DNA from: Coleophoma eucalyptorum
Taxonomy: Eukaryota; Ascomycota; Leotiomycetes; Helotiales; Dermateaceae
Assembly: GCA_026120035.1 (NCBI GenBank)
Contig: JALRME010000001.1
Coordinates: 3,361,909 to 3,425,908 of the forward strand
Direction of reading: 5' to 3'
Length of the DNA stretch: 64,000 nucleotides
The stretch's first letter is position 1. Each line of letters begins with the position of its first letter. The notes below the pieces were generated by a model. That model saw only the letters and a program-made list of their open reading frames with translations, did not search any database and was not told the DNA's origin. The translations under genes and the position numbers were made by a program. Positions 45,267 to 57,815 of this stretch are shown piece by piece.

Positions 45267-47709
45267 CTATCTCCGCTGGGGCTCGGTAGCACGATCCAAA
45301 TTAAACGCAGCACTGATCAAAGCCAGGTGACTAAATGCCTGTGGCGTGTTGCCTAGCTGCTCGCCAGTCTGAGCAATCTCTTCAGAAAACATGCAGAGGT
45401 GGTTGGAGAAGTTCAGCATGTTCTCGAAGATATTGACGGCGCGGATGAGATATTTCTTGTCGTACACACCAGCTCTAGTCAAGGCTTCAACAAGCCAAAA
45501 GGTGCACATACTAAATGCTCCTTCTCGGCCACCAACACCTGTATCGCAGGTCAGCAGAATTTTTAAACAAAGCATGCATTGCACCCACCGTCGTCTGCCT
45601 GGGCTGTGTTATATCGATAGACCAAACCAGTACTCGTCAGGCCGCCTTTGTCGGGGGAAAGAAGGATTCGGTCAATGGTGCGCAAGAACCTTGGGTCATT
45701 GGGTGAAATAAAAAATACCAAAGGTGCGATCAATATGGACGAATCAAGTAAGTCGCCGCTTTCATAGCTTTGGACGAAGCATCGCAGGTTTGGACTATAA
45801 CCTGAGTGGTGTTAGAATCAAGATGGTGAGGAACTATCCCAGACCAACCTTTTTCCATGATCTCTTCGTATAGGTGATCTCTCATGGCCTGCCACTGAGC
45901 ACGGTGAGGACAAGGCAGACACCTTTTATCGGCAAGGCGAATTCCCCGGTCGAACGCAACCCATAACATGACCTTCGAGTAGGTGAAGTTCTGTTTCTTA
46001 TTCCGAACCTCCCAGATGGACATATCAGGATCTGTGCATATTAGCAGCTGTCACATAACACCCCCAGTCTAATAACCAACCGCTGGCTATTGTCATTGCA
46101 TAGTCTATCAAAGTCAGAAAGGTGTCTTGGTTGGGAGGAGCAAACATACCAACTATCTCTCTTACTGCAACCCACTGCTCCCATGTTACAGGCTTTCCAT
46201 ACTTGTTGTATAGGTAAATGGCATCCATAAGCTCGCCATAGATATCAAATTGTTGGTGGAAAGCTGCCCCGTTCCCAATTCTGACAGGCTTGCTGTCTTT
46301 GTAGCCCGCAAGATGGCTAGATACACGTTAGACTGTATACTTTCTCCCCCAACACATGACTTACTCGAGCTCAATCTCTGGAATCTCTGTTTCTCCTCTA
46401 ATGGTAAACATGATAGGCAAAGCACCTGAAGCATCTCGCGACTTGCGGAAACGCTCACTTATGAAATCCATGTATGCATCGGCTTCTTCCGTGAACCCCA
46501 TTCTCAACAGGATATAGATGGTGAAACTTGAGTCTCGTACCCAGCAGAATCGATAATCCCAATTACTGTCCAGCGTCAGTAAATGGGGTTGAATCATTGA
46601 CCCACTAATATCACTCACCGGATACCGCCTACATCCTCTGGAATAGAGAATGTGGGAGCTGCCACTATTGCACCCGTGGGCTCATACGTAAGCAGCTTGA
46701 GAATCAGTAGGCTTCTCGAGACAACCTCACGCCAGCGACCTTTATATTTGCTTTTACCAATCCAGTTGAACCAATATTGCTGAGTATCATGTTGATGGCG
46801 ATCAAGAACCTCTGTAGTAACATCGCGTGTAATATGATTGGGAATATCGTCGCGGAGAACAAATGATATAGCTTGACCTTCTTCGAGGTGGATGTTGGCC
46901 ACAACTCCCTCACCGAGCATACCTTCTCGCTTCTGGGTGGAAAATTGAAGCAACGGACACGTAGAAGACTCCTCTCCATGGTCAATGGTAACATCCAGTT
47001 GAAGTTGGAGGTCTTTGCTGGAGAAAGTTACAGTCTTGCTCGCATCGATACCCTGCGGGTGTTCCGGCATATGAATCTCGACAGTGTGTTCGGCTCGAGC
47101 GTAGTCAAAGGCAGGGAACAATTCAACATCTAAGGAACTCAGAACCCATTACGGAATGAGCAGCAATCAACCCACCTAAATCTACGGTACCACGAATACA
47201 TTCAACCCGACGCACCAGCCACTTCTTGAGCTCATCCTGCACTGAAACCGCCTCACGAAAGGGCATAGAGCTTTTGGTGACGACATTGTTATATCTTGGG
47301 CGTGGAAAGAAGTCGATCAGGTCCACAACGCCTTCTTCGTGAATATAACGGGTTTGCAAGATATTTGAGGAGGGGAGGTATTGCTGTTTAGTGGTAAAGT
47401 TGACGCCGGGTGGAGGGCTGATGTTGAAGAATCCGCCTTTATCTTTGTCGAGTAGGCGGCAGAAGACGGATGGAGAATCAAAGTCCGGCCTGGTGCGAGC
47501 ATATCAGTTTGGTTTACTCGGAGCCTGGGAGCTGCATGCTTTGGTCAATTAACATACCAGCACATGAAGTCCACACTGCCATCAATGCCAACCAGCGCGC
47601 AGGTATGCATATTGCCAATGAGGCCATAATTCTCAATGGGCAGATATCCTTTGGCCGTCGTATTGCGGTGCATTTCTTTGCTGGACGGGGTGGATGCGAG
47701 TCGCGACAT
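45267..47709 (-). CDS. GH15 family trehalase/glucoamylase-like enzyme (intracellular)
   Basis: Glycoside hydrolase family 15 protein with a trehalase-like N-terminal domain; likely acts on alpha-glucosides such as trehalose, inside the cell. The nine exons are 47709-47558, 47489-47176, 47129-46619, 46565-46365, 46316-46150, 46104-46081 (a 24-nt microexon), 46031-45849, 45801-45589 and 45538-45267. Every join is in phase, giving 678 aa. Landmarks are [20 protein letters not shown] and [18 protein letters not shown] (N-terminal domain), [15 protein letters not shown] (catalytic region), [17 protein letters not shown], and [19 protein letters not shown] near the C-terminal active-site Glu. There is no signal peptide. 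I chose Met at 47709; an in-frame ATG at 47775 would add 22 residues without homologous look. Two introns use the unusual donor GTTGGT. Confidence 0.88.
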
Positions 47710-49757
47710 GATAGATTGTAGGAGGGAACGGATCAAAGTACCTGAGTTAAAGACGAAGTGGGCGAACGAGGTCAATCACCCGATGATGGGTTTTGGCGAT
47801 CGAGAGTGGTTCTAAGGGGAGCAATGATAATAATAATACTATTAGGAGTTATGAGACGAGGCGAGGTTAGAGACTGAAAGGCGCAAAAGAGAGCTGGACA
47901 TGTTACACGCTCGATCGTGATTTCGTGCTGGCGGGGTTGGTCAGGTACTGGAGCTGGAGCTGGAAGCTGGAGCGGGAGCGGGACGTAATTGTGAGGTCAG
48001 AGCTGGTTGGGGAACCGATACGGCAATCGCAGTGCATATCAACCACACCACACCTCGTTACTCCGGCCGTATCCGTGAACATACGAGAGTATGAGAGTAT
48101 GTAGAGCACCTTATTTAGGCTTGGGGACTAAGGTACCCGAAGCAGGCAGACGGACGTTGACGACCAACCATCAGACTGCGCTGTCACGTACCCTCCATGT
48201 CGGCTGTACCGTCTCTCATATTCCGAGTCCTGGTCATAATGCGTCCCGCAACAGCCGAGTCCATGTACTCACGACGGTCGGACATGCCAAGTGGGTGTTT
48301 CGTGGGGTAAGTAAGGGAAGCTAGGTTCGTAGGTGTGGCTCGAGCTACACTGGCTGTAAGGCGACGACGAGCTGCTCCGATCAATCATGCTCGCTTATCG
48401 CCCTGGCTCAGGGGGAGAGCAATGCGGTGGGAATGTGTTGTATGGATCTTCCTGCCACCAACGCGAGCTAGAGAGCAAGGAGGCGAACAACAACCCGTGA
48501 AAAAGTCAAGGAGATCCGGGGAAGGGAGATGAGCGATAAGATGTTCAACCAAGGCATTCTCATCGCCTTGCAGGCCCGGAGATGAGACTTTAAGCTTCAA
48601 GCGCTGGCCAGTTGGGGAGAGAAATTGGGCACAGTTGATGAAGTTGGCATTGCTTGTGCTATGAATTGCAAGGTACTTGATGGCGGTATCCTAGAAGAGT
48701 GAAAGGTAGCTAGGTAGCTAGAGACGTGTGGCGGTAGTATCGGTGTGGTCTGGATTGGCTCCAATCGATGGATGAGATGGTTCGTCGTGCAATGCCCCTA
48801 GGTAGGTCATCAAGTGGGAATGGGTCAACAGAGAAAGCATACGGTCTGTCGTCAAGAGCATCCGACGGCGAAGTGCTGATTAGGAAGTGAAGTCATATTC
48901 ATTAAAGTATGTGATGAAAGCGCATAGAAGCCAGGTCGGGTAGTCCTGCCTGAGTCCAGCCCGAGTACAGCGCATCACACATCACATTCAAGCTGCCGTG
49001 GAGCCTTCAGGGGTTCGGTACAGTGGACGTTCCTTGTCCGCCGCTAGAACTCAGCGGGCAAGCCAGTGTTGTACAGTACAATCCTTTCGCGTTCTCCAAC
49101 ACACCTTATCGCCTAAAACCCACCGATGAGATCACCGCTCACATTGCTCGTTGCTCCGAAATAGAACATGACGAGACCCCTTCCCCTTCCCGTCAGCTGA
49201 TAGGCTTTATATTTGTTCCCACGCTTTCTCCTCCCTCTGTTATATTCTTGATCAGCCATGAACTGGCTCTGCTAACGTAATTAGTCGACTGAGTTTTACA
49301 TACCACAGACTGTAGAGGAACGGTGTATGGGGGCGTGTTTCCCCTTTTTCCATCCCTGTCTGCTGCTGCGGTCCAGATCCCCCCTGTTCGCTTGGCTCCG
49401 ACGCAGTTGCTTGCGGCATATCGCATCGCCCATGACAGCCCGTTGACCCCTGGGCCACTCACGACTCCCCGTCCATCTGTTCTGCTGCAACTACTGCGAC
49501 TACTGCGACGGTTCCAAGAAAAGTCATCAAGTCGTCAAGTCATCATCTAGTCATCCTGCTCACCAACTTGTCCACCGACTACTGATCAGCGGCACCCAAA
49601 CCACTTGCCCCCCCTGTTTCGCGACCTGCGCCTTGGTCTGCCTCTCGCATGTCCCCCGTCCCTCTGTCTCCACGAAGCCAGCACAGCTTGAGTCTAGCGA
49701 GATTTACTACCCAAGATTTCCAATTTACTTCCTTTATTGCTAGCTAATTTGAAAATC
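47710..49757. other. Divergent promoter region, GH15 / TPT transporter
   Basis: About 2.05 kb with no gene. A GAGCTG-type repeat lies near 47,946-47,985, just upstream of the GH15 gene. Frames such as 48335-48532 and 49193-49490 are low-complexity shadows. Confidence 0.6.
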
Positions 49758-51771
49758 ATGGATGACCAATATCATCCCCCTCCTTCTCCTCTGGCTTCTT
49801 CATCAAACTCTTCATCAACCATTGTCCAAGATCACCACAGTTCCCGGACTCCCGCTGCTGCAGCCGCTCCTAAATCCACCGCCAACAGCACCTCCGCAAA
49901 CCAGCCCGGATCGTCCTCAACTTCCCACTTTCCCCATCCTGGCCTCACTCGATTGCCCACCGTCTCCGATCTCCTGGCGCGTTCGAGCAGTGAACCCGAC
50001 GAATGGACTCCCGATGCTGCCGATGCTGTTGAATCCTTAAGTACCCATCCCCAGGATCCCGATATGGAGCAGAGTCAGCCCTCGGGGCACCGTCGCCGGC
50101 GGAGTAGCTTGATGAACAGTGTAGATGGAGGCAAGGGACATACGCGGAATAAGTCGAAACGTACGAATCTATCTCCGCGTAATCTACCGGGCGGCATCCA
50201 GGAAGAAAGCCGACTTCTACATCCAACGCGTGGGTCTGATGAGGATTCCAAGTCGACTAGCGAGGACTTGGAGCTAGACGATCTGTCGGAAGAGGATGGC
50301 CTTCAGGATGATGAAGAGACTGGTTTAACCGCAAAGGATAAGAGTAAGAGGAGGCGAAGGCGGCGGCGGAACACCTTGCTGGATCAGAGAGTCATGAGGG
50401 ACGTGAAGGTTACTGCCGAGGAGAAGAAAGCGGCCGACTTACATGTCTTGAAGAACGGCATCATCAATAGCTTCTTAATTGGCCTGTGGTATCTATTTTC
50501 CTTGTCGATATCAATTGTAAGTATCCCGCCTGGTAGACACCAAGCCTGATTTCTAACCCATATCAGTATAACAAGTGGATGTTCTCACCCGACCATCTCG
50601 ACTTCCACTTCCCTTTGTTTACCACTTGCTTCCATATGGTCGTGCAATTCTCCTTGGCTAGCGCGGTCTTATACTTCCTCCCTCAATTCCGACCTCGATA
50701 CGATTCTATCTCTAACCCACATAATACACAATCGGCAGACTCAGATCTGGCCCAGCATGAAGCGGAACAGAAGAAGCCGTTAATGTCCAGAATGTTCTAC
50801 TTTACGAGAATTGGACCTTGCGGACTGGCGACTGGACTAGACATTGGACTGGGGAACATGTCCTTGAAGTTTATCACATTAACCTTTTACAGTAAGTCTC
50901 CTACCTTCCATTTTATTTCTTTGGCTAATGTAGTCTAGCAATGTGCAAGTCGTCCTCGTTAGCCTTTGTTTTACTCTTTGCCTTTCTTTTCCGCCTCGAA
51001 AGCCCTTCCTGGCGCCTTTGTGCAATAATAGCCACCATGACAGCTGGTGTTGTGATGATGGTAGCCGGTGAAGTGGACTTCGTTCCCTTGGGATTCGTCC
51101 TGATCATGTCCGCCGCCTTCTTTTCTGGTTTCCGTTGGGCTCTTACCCAGATCCTCCTTTTGCGGAATCCAGCAACCTCCAATCCTTTCTCGAGTCTTTT
51201 CTACCTAACACCCATCATGTTCGTCACCCTTTTCATCATCGCCATACCCGTTGAGGGTTTCCCAGCTCTCTTCGAGGGTCTCTCGCTCCTCATCGAGAAG
51301 AAAGGACCAATCTTAGGACCTCTGCTACTCCTCTTTCCTGGAACCTTAGCATTCTGCATGACATCCGCGGAGTTCGCCCTGCTGCAACGGACCTCCGTCG
51401 TCACTCTCTCTATTGCCGGCATCTTCAAAGAGGTTGTCACCATCTCTGCCGCCGGTATCGTCTTCCACGACGTGTTAACTAAGATCAACATATCCGGCCT
51501 CATCGTAACCATAACTGCCATCGCAGCATACAACTATATCAAGATCCGCAAGATGCGCGAAGACGCGCAAATCGAAGTGCTCAAGCAGAATCATGCCAAC
51601 CCGAATGCCGAAGGCAGTGGAAGCGGTAGTGATGCGGATGGTGAAGATGACTACGATGAGGATCTCTATGTCACGGCTGATGGCGATATTTTACCCCGTC
51701 CGGGCCGGACTGAGAATGTTCCCGCTGGGGCTCATGGGAATGAGAGTCCAAAGAAGGACAATATGGAATAG
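49758..51771 (+). CDS. TPT/SLC35C2-like nucleotide-sugar or triose-phosphate family transporter
   Basis: A DMT-superfamily membrane transporter of the TPT branch, related to human SLC35C2 and yeast Ymd8; it probably sits in a Golgi or ER membrane, with an unknown substrate. The exons are 49758-50516, 50567-50891 and 50939-51771, with introns of 50 and 47 nt, giving 638 aa. The first ~220 residues are hydrophilic: Ser/Pro-rich, then acidic (LEDLELDDLSEEDG), then a basic run (SKRRRRRRRNT). About ten hydrophobic helices follow, with hallmarks LSISIYNKWMFSP, GLATGLDIGLGNMSLKFI and TLTFYTMCKSSSLAFVLLFAFLF, all typical of this subfamily. The C-terminal ~70 residues are acidic and hydrophilic. The start is the ATG at 49758, with better homology than the in-frame 49737 codon. 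Confidence 0.92.
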
Positions 51772-52736
51772 AGGAACAGAACGAAAGAAATGAAAATCGC
51801 ACCGTATCTTACGAACGCAGAATCCCATCTCTCTCTTGTCACCTCTCGTGTTTCGGTGTAATTTGTTTTGGGCTTTGGTCAAAGGTTACCAGCAATGGCT
51901 ACTTAGTATATGGCGTGCGGAGAGACTTCGTCCGGAAACTTGGGCTGGGGTGAAAATGGAATAGGATGCATGGATATAAATACCCCTTATTGTAGAGCTT
52001 GGCTGTTTCTTTCTTTCTTCGTGTCTAATCTATAGACTTGCTAGGCTACCTCGGGCTTTCGGAGTTTTTTTTTTGTATATGGATATAGCCATGGTTATGG
52101 CTATGCTTCTGGCTATAATTATAGTTGTGGAGACCTCTTTTGGAGGGGAAAAGCTCTTTTTTGGTGGCTTACCAGCGTGTAAAAATTTGATCACAATGAA
52201 ACCATCTGATGATTAGTTTGAGAATGTGAATTTGAATATGGGAGTTCTCTGCTCCTGATTTTTCCCCCTTGATAGCAGAGCCGTGTTTACGATTGTTGGG
52301 TGGGTGATGGGATTGCAGATAAGCCGCATATCCCACCTTCCTCCCCCGCGGCTATTTCTTGAACTCAATTCACGCCTGATATCTCGCTTTGCCTGTCCTA
52401 AGACTACCTTACTTATTTCGCTGTGAGACAATCCTGTAAGCTGATGTCATTGTAGATTTGTAGAAGTGTATTGGATTTTGCTCATCGGTTGAGTTTCTAG
52501 ATTGTGATGTAATCTGTTTCACTAGGGATGGTTTTGATGGCGAGACAAGTTCGTACTCAATATTAGCTGGCTTAGATTGACCACGAGTAATATGTGCGAA
52601 GGAGAGCAACGATGGGCAGTGGGCCAGAGGCATTTAATTCTTGACGTGAACCAGCGAGCTATCATTATGTTACAAAAGCACCCGACGAAGCATCAACTCT
52701 ATATCCTAACGCCTTGTACTCCACCGCTGAGCCATT
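51772..52736. other. Convergent intergenic region
   Basis: 3' ends of the TPT and RBM42-like genes; no gene is seen. A small inverted repeat lies at 52085-52104: 7-nt arms ATAGCCA/TGGCTAT with a 6-nt loop, and a third TGGCTAT copy at 52110-52116. Confidence 0.6.
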
Positions 52737-53828
52737 CTAACCCAAGACTCTAAGACCGCCCTTTGTCTTGCTACCAGCCTTCTGTACACCCGCACCTGTT
52801 CTGTCCTTCTGATCATTACCACGCCCACCGCCCTTGCCATGCTTGCCCTTGTTCTTCCCCTTCTTATTGTCCTTCGGGGTAACCGCTTTGATTTCCGTGG
52901 TGCTTCTACGCAACAATACAGGATGAGATCCGATGTACTTTCCCTGCATATCCCTCGCAGCCTGGAAGAATTCGTCGCCGTCACTGAAACTGACAAATCC
53001 ATATCCTTTGCTCTTCATTGTACGCTTATCGCGGATCACTCGTGCCTTTTGGACGCTAGGCCAGCGTGCAAATGCCTTGTGAAGTGACTCATCCGATACT
53101 TCACCCGCGAGATTGCCCACGAAAAGACGGAAGTGTGCTGGGTCCCATTCAAGGAGTGAAGAGTCGGTCCACTGCGTGCCGCCTCCAGTTCGAACAACAG
53201 TCTTCTCCTTGCCATCCTTTCCACTCACCACCGTCGCGACGCCGCTATCCCCGTCTGCTGCGCTTGCGACTGCATGACTGCTCATGTTAGATTGCTCTGA
53301 CCGCCCTAAAGGTGCGGCGTTGGCACTAGTTGCTTGCCCAGTGCTGGAAGTTGCGTTATATCGTGGTGCTGTGCCTTGGTATCCTCTGCTCGCACTTTCA
53401 TCCTTTCCAGCATACGCACTTTGCCACTGCGCAATCTGGGCAGCCATCTCCGCATCCTCCTCGAATCGACCTCGTCCTGCGCCTTCCTGGCCTGGCAGTG
53501 GGAATGGGTTGCGAATCTGAGGCGCGCCATATTCTTGCTGTGGCGCTTCGTAGGATGAGTACGATTGTTGTGGGTATGCTGGTGCTGCTTGCTGATATGG
53601 TTGATACGCAGGCGGTGGAGGTGCTACTGATCGAGGCGCGAAGCCTTGGAAGCTACCGCCGCCATATCCCCCAGCATTGCCGGTGCTTGAGTACGAGGGT
53701 TGAGCTGCGAAGGCGGGTTTGAATGAGGAAGATGGCGGCACTGAGGAGGTCGGGGGTCGTGCTGGTAGAGATGGATGAGAGGAGTTTCGATTGTTCGAGT
53801 TGAGACCTGGTGGCGGTGGGTAGGACAT
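52737..53828 (-). CDS. RBM42-like RRM RNA-binding protein
   Basis: RNA-binding protein with one RRM, resembling RBM42, which is linked to mRNA processing and splicing in other eukaryotes. It is a single exon of 363 aa from the ATG at 53828 (MSYPPPPGLNSNN); the in-frame ATG at 53843 adds only five residues. The N-terminal ~220 residues are disordered and Pro/Tyr/Gln/Ser-rich (PPPPAYQPYQQAAPAYPQQSYSSY). The RRM covers about residues 230-305, with RNP2 as RLFVGNL, RNP1 as KGYGFVSF, and the RBM42-specific WDPAHFRLFVGNLAGEV and GSHPVLLRRS. The C terminus is a Lys/Gly-rich tail (NKKGKNKGKHGKGGG). No introns are needed. Confidence 0.93.
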   Translation of the reverse strand: MSYPPPPGLNSNNRNSSHPSLPARPPTSSVPPSSSFKPAFAAQPSYSSTGNAGGYGGGSFQGFAPRSVAPPPPAYQPYQQAAPAYPQQSYSSYEAPQQEYGAPQIRNPFPLPGQEGAGRGRFEEDAEMAAQIAQWQSAYAGKDESASRGYQGTAPRYNATSSTGQATSANAAPLGRSEQSNMSSHAVASAADGDSGVATVVSGKDGKEKTVVRTGGGTQWTDSSLLEWDPAHFRLFVGNLAGEVSDESLHKAFARWPSVQKARVIRDKRTMKSKGYGFVSFSDGDEFFQAARDMQGKYIGSHPVLLRRSTTEIKAVTPKDNKKGKNKGKHGKGGGRGNDQKDRTGAGVQKAGSKTKGGLRVLG

Positions 53829-55454
53829 GATGAATGGCTGCACGATAGAACTCTAGAGGTGTGTTAAACGTACCTCTTGCGCGTTGGCCGAAGGGCTTGG
53901 CACAGTGGTTCCTTGATTAGCTTGTTGAGAATTGATAACAGAATAATTCTGCAATGCTACTCTCGCGTAGTTGTGCTGTAGAGTACGTATCGTGGAGGTG
54001 GCGCAAAAGAGCTTGACTTGTTCTGAGATCCTTCTCTCCCGCTGAGGTTCTTGAGATGCAAACTTGGCAAGGCTCTAGAAAGACTAGTCCTTATCGAGGT
54101 TAGCCTCTAACCAGCCTCGCGAGCCATAGCTGCTGGACTGCTACGAAGCATCGAAATCTGAATGTCCACCGGCGGCCAGCTTTACCATCAGCTTTACTGC
54201 ATGTCAGCTTGGTTTTGATTTATAACCAGTCTTATCCTCAGGAGACCTTCCAATCATTGGTGAAATTCAATTCTACTCAATTCCGCTGCTCCGAGCACAT
54301 TATCAATGATGCAACGAGCCTGGAGGAATGAAATGACTCGTTTCCATCTGCTTTATACAGCACTTTGCAGCATCTCCACCCTCCTTTCGGTCTTGAGTTT
54401 GCAGGATTCTGCTTACCCTGCTCGTGCACCGTCATACCAAAGACATGCCTCGCCGTTATTCGGACCGCAAGCTGCGGGAGGAAATTCTAGAGTTTACCCG
54501 AACTCCTCACGTGCTTGGTGGGGATGATAATGCGCCGGGGGTGCATTGGAGAAGACGATGCTGGGGAATCATCCGTTCAGTCGATTCGTAAGAAAGAAAT
54601 CCATTTTCTGAATAATCAACCTACGGCTTCAAGATCCAAAAGGATGAAGGCAGAGGATATTCTTAGACGGATGATTTGTTGTTGCTCGGTCCCATGCTGT
54701 AACACTGTACAGCAACAAGAAATAATTGGGGCCGAGAAAGTGAAGCTTACAAATAACCGGACAACAGTCTTCCTAATGCCATGTACAGCGAAGACGTGGT
54801 GGACACTTGGGACGATGTTCCAAAAAGCAAGGCGGACATCAGTCAAACTCTGACGGTAGAAATGACCATCGATGTTTTCATCAAAGGCCCGGATGGGAAT
54901 CATTGGCATCATGGCATCATGGCATCATGGAACTGGTCTTTGAGTCTCGGGTTGCACAAAGCTCATCCTGGCATCCCGTACAGCTGCAAACCTAGAGCCA
55001 TGACGATGCGAGCTCAATGCCCGAGCCTGCCCTATACACCGCCAGCATTGTAGGATTGGTCTCAAGGCACAGAAAGCAGTTGAAAGAATAGAAATCAACA
55101 AGAAAACATTCCTAAGGGTAGCGACAGATATAGATACCTGAATGCATTAGGTGCATAGAGCGTTCGTCGGAGATATGTAATGCCATGCCACGCGCTTGAA
55201 TCCAGAAGCGTGAGAGAACCAGGTACTGCAAACGCCCAACAAAGTCTTGCGAGCGACTTTTGTCGCAAAGTTGCCAACGGGTAGTAGACGCACGCATAGA
55301 GAATAGGCACATGCCAGGGTGTTAGCTTGCTTGCAGCTATAGCCACGGCTGCTATATCGTCCCTGAGGTCTGGTGTAGCCTTAGTCATACAGCAAGTTGT
55401 TTCTGCTTGTGTCTCTAATTGTTTGCTGGTATGGTCCATTCATGTATCGGAGCT

Positions 55455-55476
55455 GTCTGGCTGGCTGGCTGGCTGG
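55455..55476. repeat. (CTGG)n microsatellite
   Basis: Tandem CTGG units (TCTGGCTGGCTGGCTGGCTGG) upstream of the 6PGDH gene; a second shorter CTGG cluster follows near 55,483-55,502. Confidence 0.85.
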
Positions 55477-55619
55477 ATGACAGTCTGGCTGTCTGGCTGG
55501 CTGTCGTCCGCTCTCTCCCCTCCATCCCGTACATCCCACGCACGCTTGCCCCCTTCGGGTTGACCTGAGTCGCTCCAGAATCATCCTAGCGCGGTTTCGT
55601 ACTAAGCAGAACCACCGAC

Positions 55620-55813
55620 AAGCCCCTCTCTCGCCCTCTTACTAAATCTCGTGGGACCCGACTCAACCTTTACCTTCTCTCCCATTCCCTCGACCTTTGT
55701 CGTCACTACAAATCTCTCCTCCTCCCCCGACGTTTGAGCAATTGATTTGACCATCGTCGTTCATCCACCCTCATCCTACACCACACCTTTTAATCATCCT
55801 TCAAGCCTTCATC
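55620..55813 (+). promoter_or_regulatory. CT-rich tract before 6PGDH start (5' UTR/core promoter)
   Basis: The sequence just upstream of the start codon is strongly pyrimidine-rich (CCCTCTCTCGCCCTCTTA and similar runs up to ATCATG), as in many strongly transcribed fungal genes. No clear TATA is seen. Confidence 0.5.
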
Positions 55814-57815
55814 ATGACTGAAGCTGTGTAAGTTGCTTCCCCTCCCACCAAAAATACCCCTCCATCGTCATGTTCGGCAGGTGCGGGACAAATCCTGCAC
55901 TGCGCACAACACTGGTAATCATGCAAGCCAGAGAACAACGAGGGGCAGCAGTATCTACTGCCTCTACGTTAGATTCTCCGCCCGCAAGTGTTGGGCATTG
56001 CATGGTATTGTTGTTAGTTGTTGTGCTCTTTCACCACCCCCACCAATTCTGGCGGGCGTGGTGGGATGCGCGCGGACCCCTCCAAACACCAAGGCAACGC
56101 CAGCATTCCATCACAACGAAACCAAATACCCATACCAACAGAGCTGACCATGACTTAACAGTGCTGATTTCGGCCTTATCGGCCTTGCTGTCATGGGACA
56201 GAACATCATCCTTAACGCTGCTGACCATGGATTCACTGTCTGTGCTTTCAACCGTACCGTTTCCAAGGTTGACCACTTCCTCGAGAATGAGGCTAAGGGT
56301 ATGTTTTGCTCCTATAGCATGCTTACAGTTACTGCATTTTTCCGTGTCCATCTTCTAACGCCACTCTCTCATAGGAAAGTCAATTGTCGGTGCTCACTCC
56401 ATTGAGGAGTTCGCCGCCAAGCTTAAGAAGCCCCGCCGTATGATGATGTTGGTCATGGCCGGAAAGCCAGTCGACGACTTTATCGAGACTCTCCTCCCAT
56501 ACTGTGAGAAGGGTGACATCATCATTGACGGTGGTAACTCCCACTACCCAGACACCACCCGCCGAACAAAGTACTTGGCTGAGAAGGGTATCCGATTTTT
56601 GGGTACTGGTGTCTCTGGTGGTGAGGAGGGTGCCCGTTACGGTCCATCCATGATGCCCGGTGGAAACGAGGAGGCTTGGCCATTTGTCAAGGACATCTTC
56701 CAGAGCATCTCCGCCAAGAGTGATGGTGAGCCATGTTGCGAGTGGGTCGGTGATGAGGGTGCTGGACACTACGTCAAGATGGTCCACAACGGTATTGAGT
56801 ACGGTGACATGCAATTGATTTGCGAGGTAGGCTCCAAACCCTCTAGCTCCAATGAACCTGTTCAGATAACTGACCTTTTTAGGCCTACGATATCATGAAG
56901 CGTGGTCTTGGTATGCCAGACAAGGAGATTGGTGATGTTTTCGCCAAGTGGAACAAGGGTGTTCTTGACTCTTTCTTGATCGAAATTACCCGCGATATCA
57001 TGTACTTCAACGATGACGACGGAACTCCTCTCCTCGAGAAGATCATGGACTCTGCTGGACAAAAGGGTACCGGAAAGTGGACCGCTATCAACGCTCTTGA
57101 TCTCGGTATGCCAGTCACCTTGATTGCTGAGGCCGTCCTTGCCCGCTGCTTGTCTTCCATCAAGGACGAGCGTACCCGTGCTTCCAAGGTCCTCCAATTC
57201 GTTGGACGATCAAACAAGTTCGAGGGTAACAAGGAGCAATTCCTTGAGGACTTGGAGCAGGCTTTGTACGCCTCTAAGATTATCTCATACGCCCAGGGCT
57301 TCATGCTTATGCAAGAGGTAAGACCTTCATGTTCATTTTGATCTTTTTAACTATCCGCTGACACCATATTACAGGCTGCCAAGGAGTACAAGTGGAAGCT
57401 CAACAAGCCATCCATTGCTCTCATGTGGCGTGGAGGATGCATTATCCGCTCTGTTTTCTTGAAGGATATCACCGCTGCTTACCGCCAGAACCCAGACCTC
57501 GAGAACTTGCTCTTCAGCGACTTCTTCAACAAGGCCATCCACACTGCTCAGCCAGGATGGAGAGACGTTATCTCCAAGGCTGCTCTTCTCGGAATACCAA
57601 CCCCAGCTTTCAGCACCGCTCTCAGCTGGTTTGATGGTTACCGTACCAAGGACCTTCCCGCCAACTTGCTCCAAGCCCAGAGAGATTACTTTGGTGCCCA
57701 CACCTTCAAGATCAAGCCAGAGTTCGCCAACGAGAAGTACAAGGTTGGAGAGAACATCCACGTCAACTGGACCGGTCGTGGAGGAAACGTTTCTGCTTCA
57801 ACTTACCAAGCATAA
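55814..57815 (+). CDS. GND1: 6-phosphogluconate dehydrogenase, decarboxylating
   Basis: Oxidises 6-phosphogluconate to ribulose 5-phosphate with CO2 release, making NADPH in the oxidative pentose phosphate pathway in the cytosol. The exons are 55814-55827, 56162-56298, 56375-56826, 56883-57317 and 57375-57815. The first is only 14 nt, followed by a 334-nt intron with a CTTAACAG end; the other introns are 56-76 nt. All joins are in phase, giving 492 aa, the normal length. The NADP-binding motif is [11 protein letters not shown], the substrate motifs are [12 protein letters not shown] and [15 protein letters not shown], and the catalytic-region block is [14 protein letters not shown]. The C-terminal half includes [11 protein letters not shown] and ends at SASTYQA. 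It is a strong, intact housekeeping gene. Confidence 0.98.

Larger units (their letters stand above)
53829..55813. other. Divergent promoter region, RBM42-like / 6PGDH
   Basis: About 2 kb with no accepted gene. The frame 54306-54527 starts with a hydrophobic run but has no support. Simple repeats are GGCATCAT copies near 54,905-54,929 and CTGG copies at 55455-55476. Confidence 0.6.

Noticed and set aside
54306..54527. Possible small secreted protein (73 codons)
   Set aside because: There is a weak hydrophobic start but no clear cleavage site, no cysteine pattern and no splice support.
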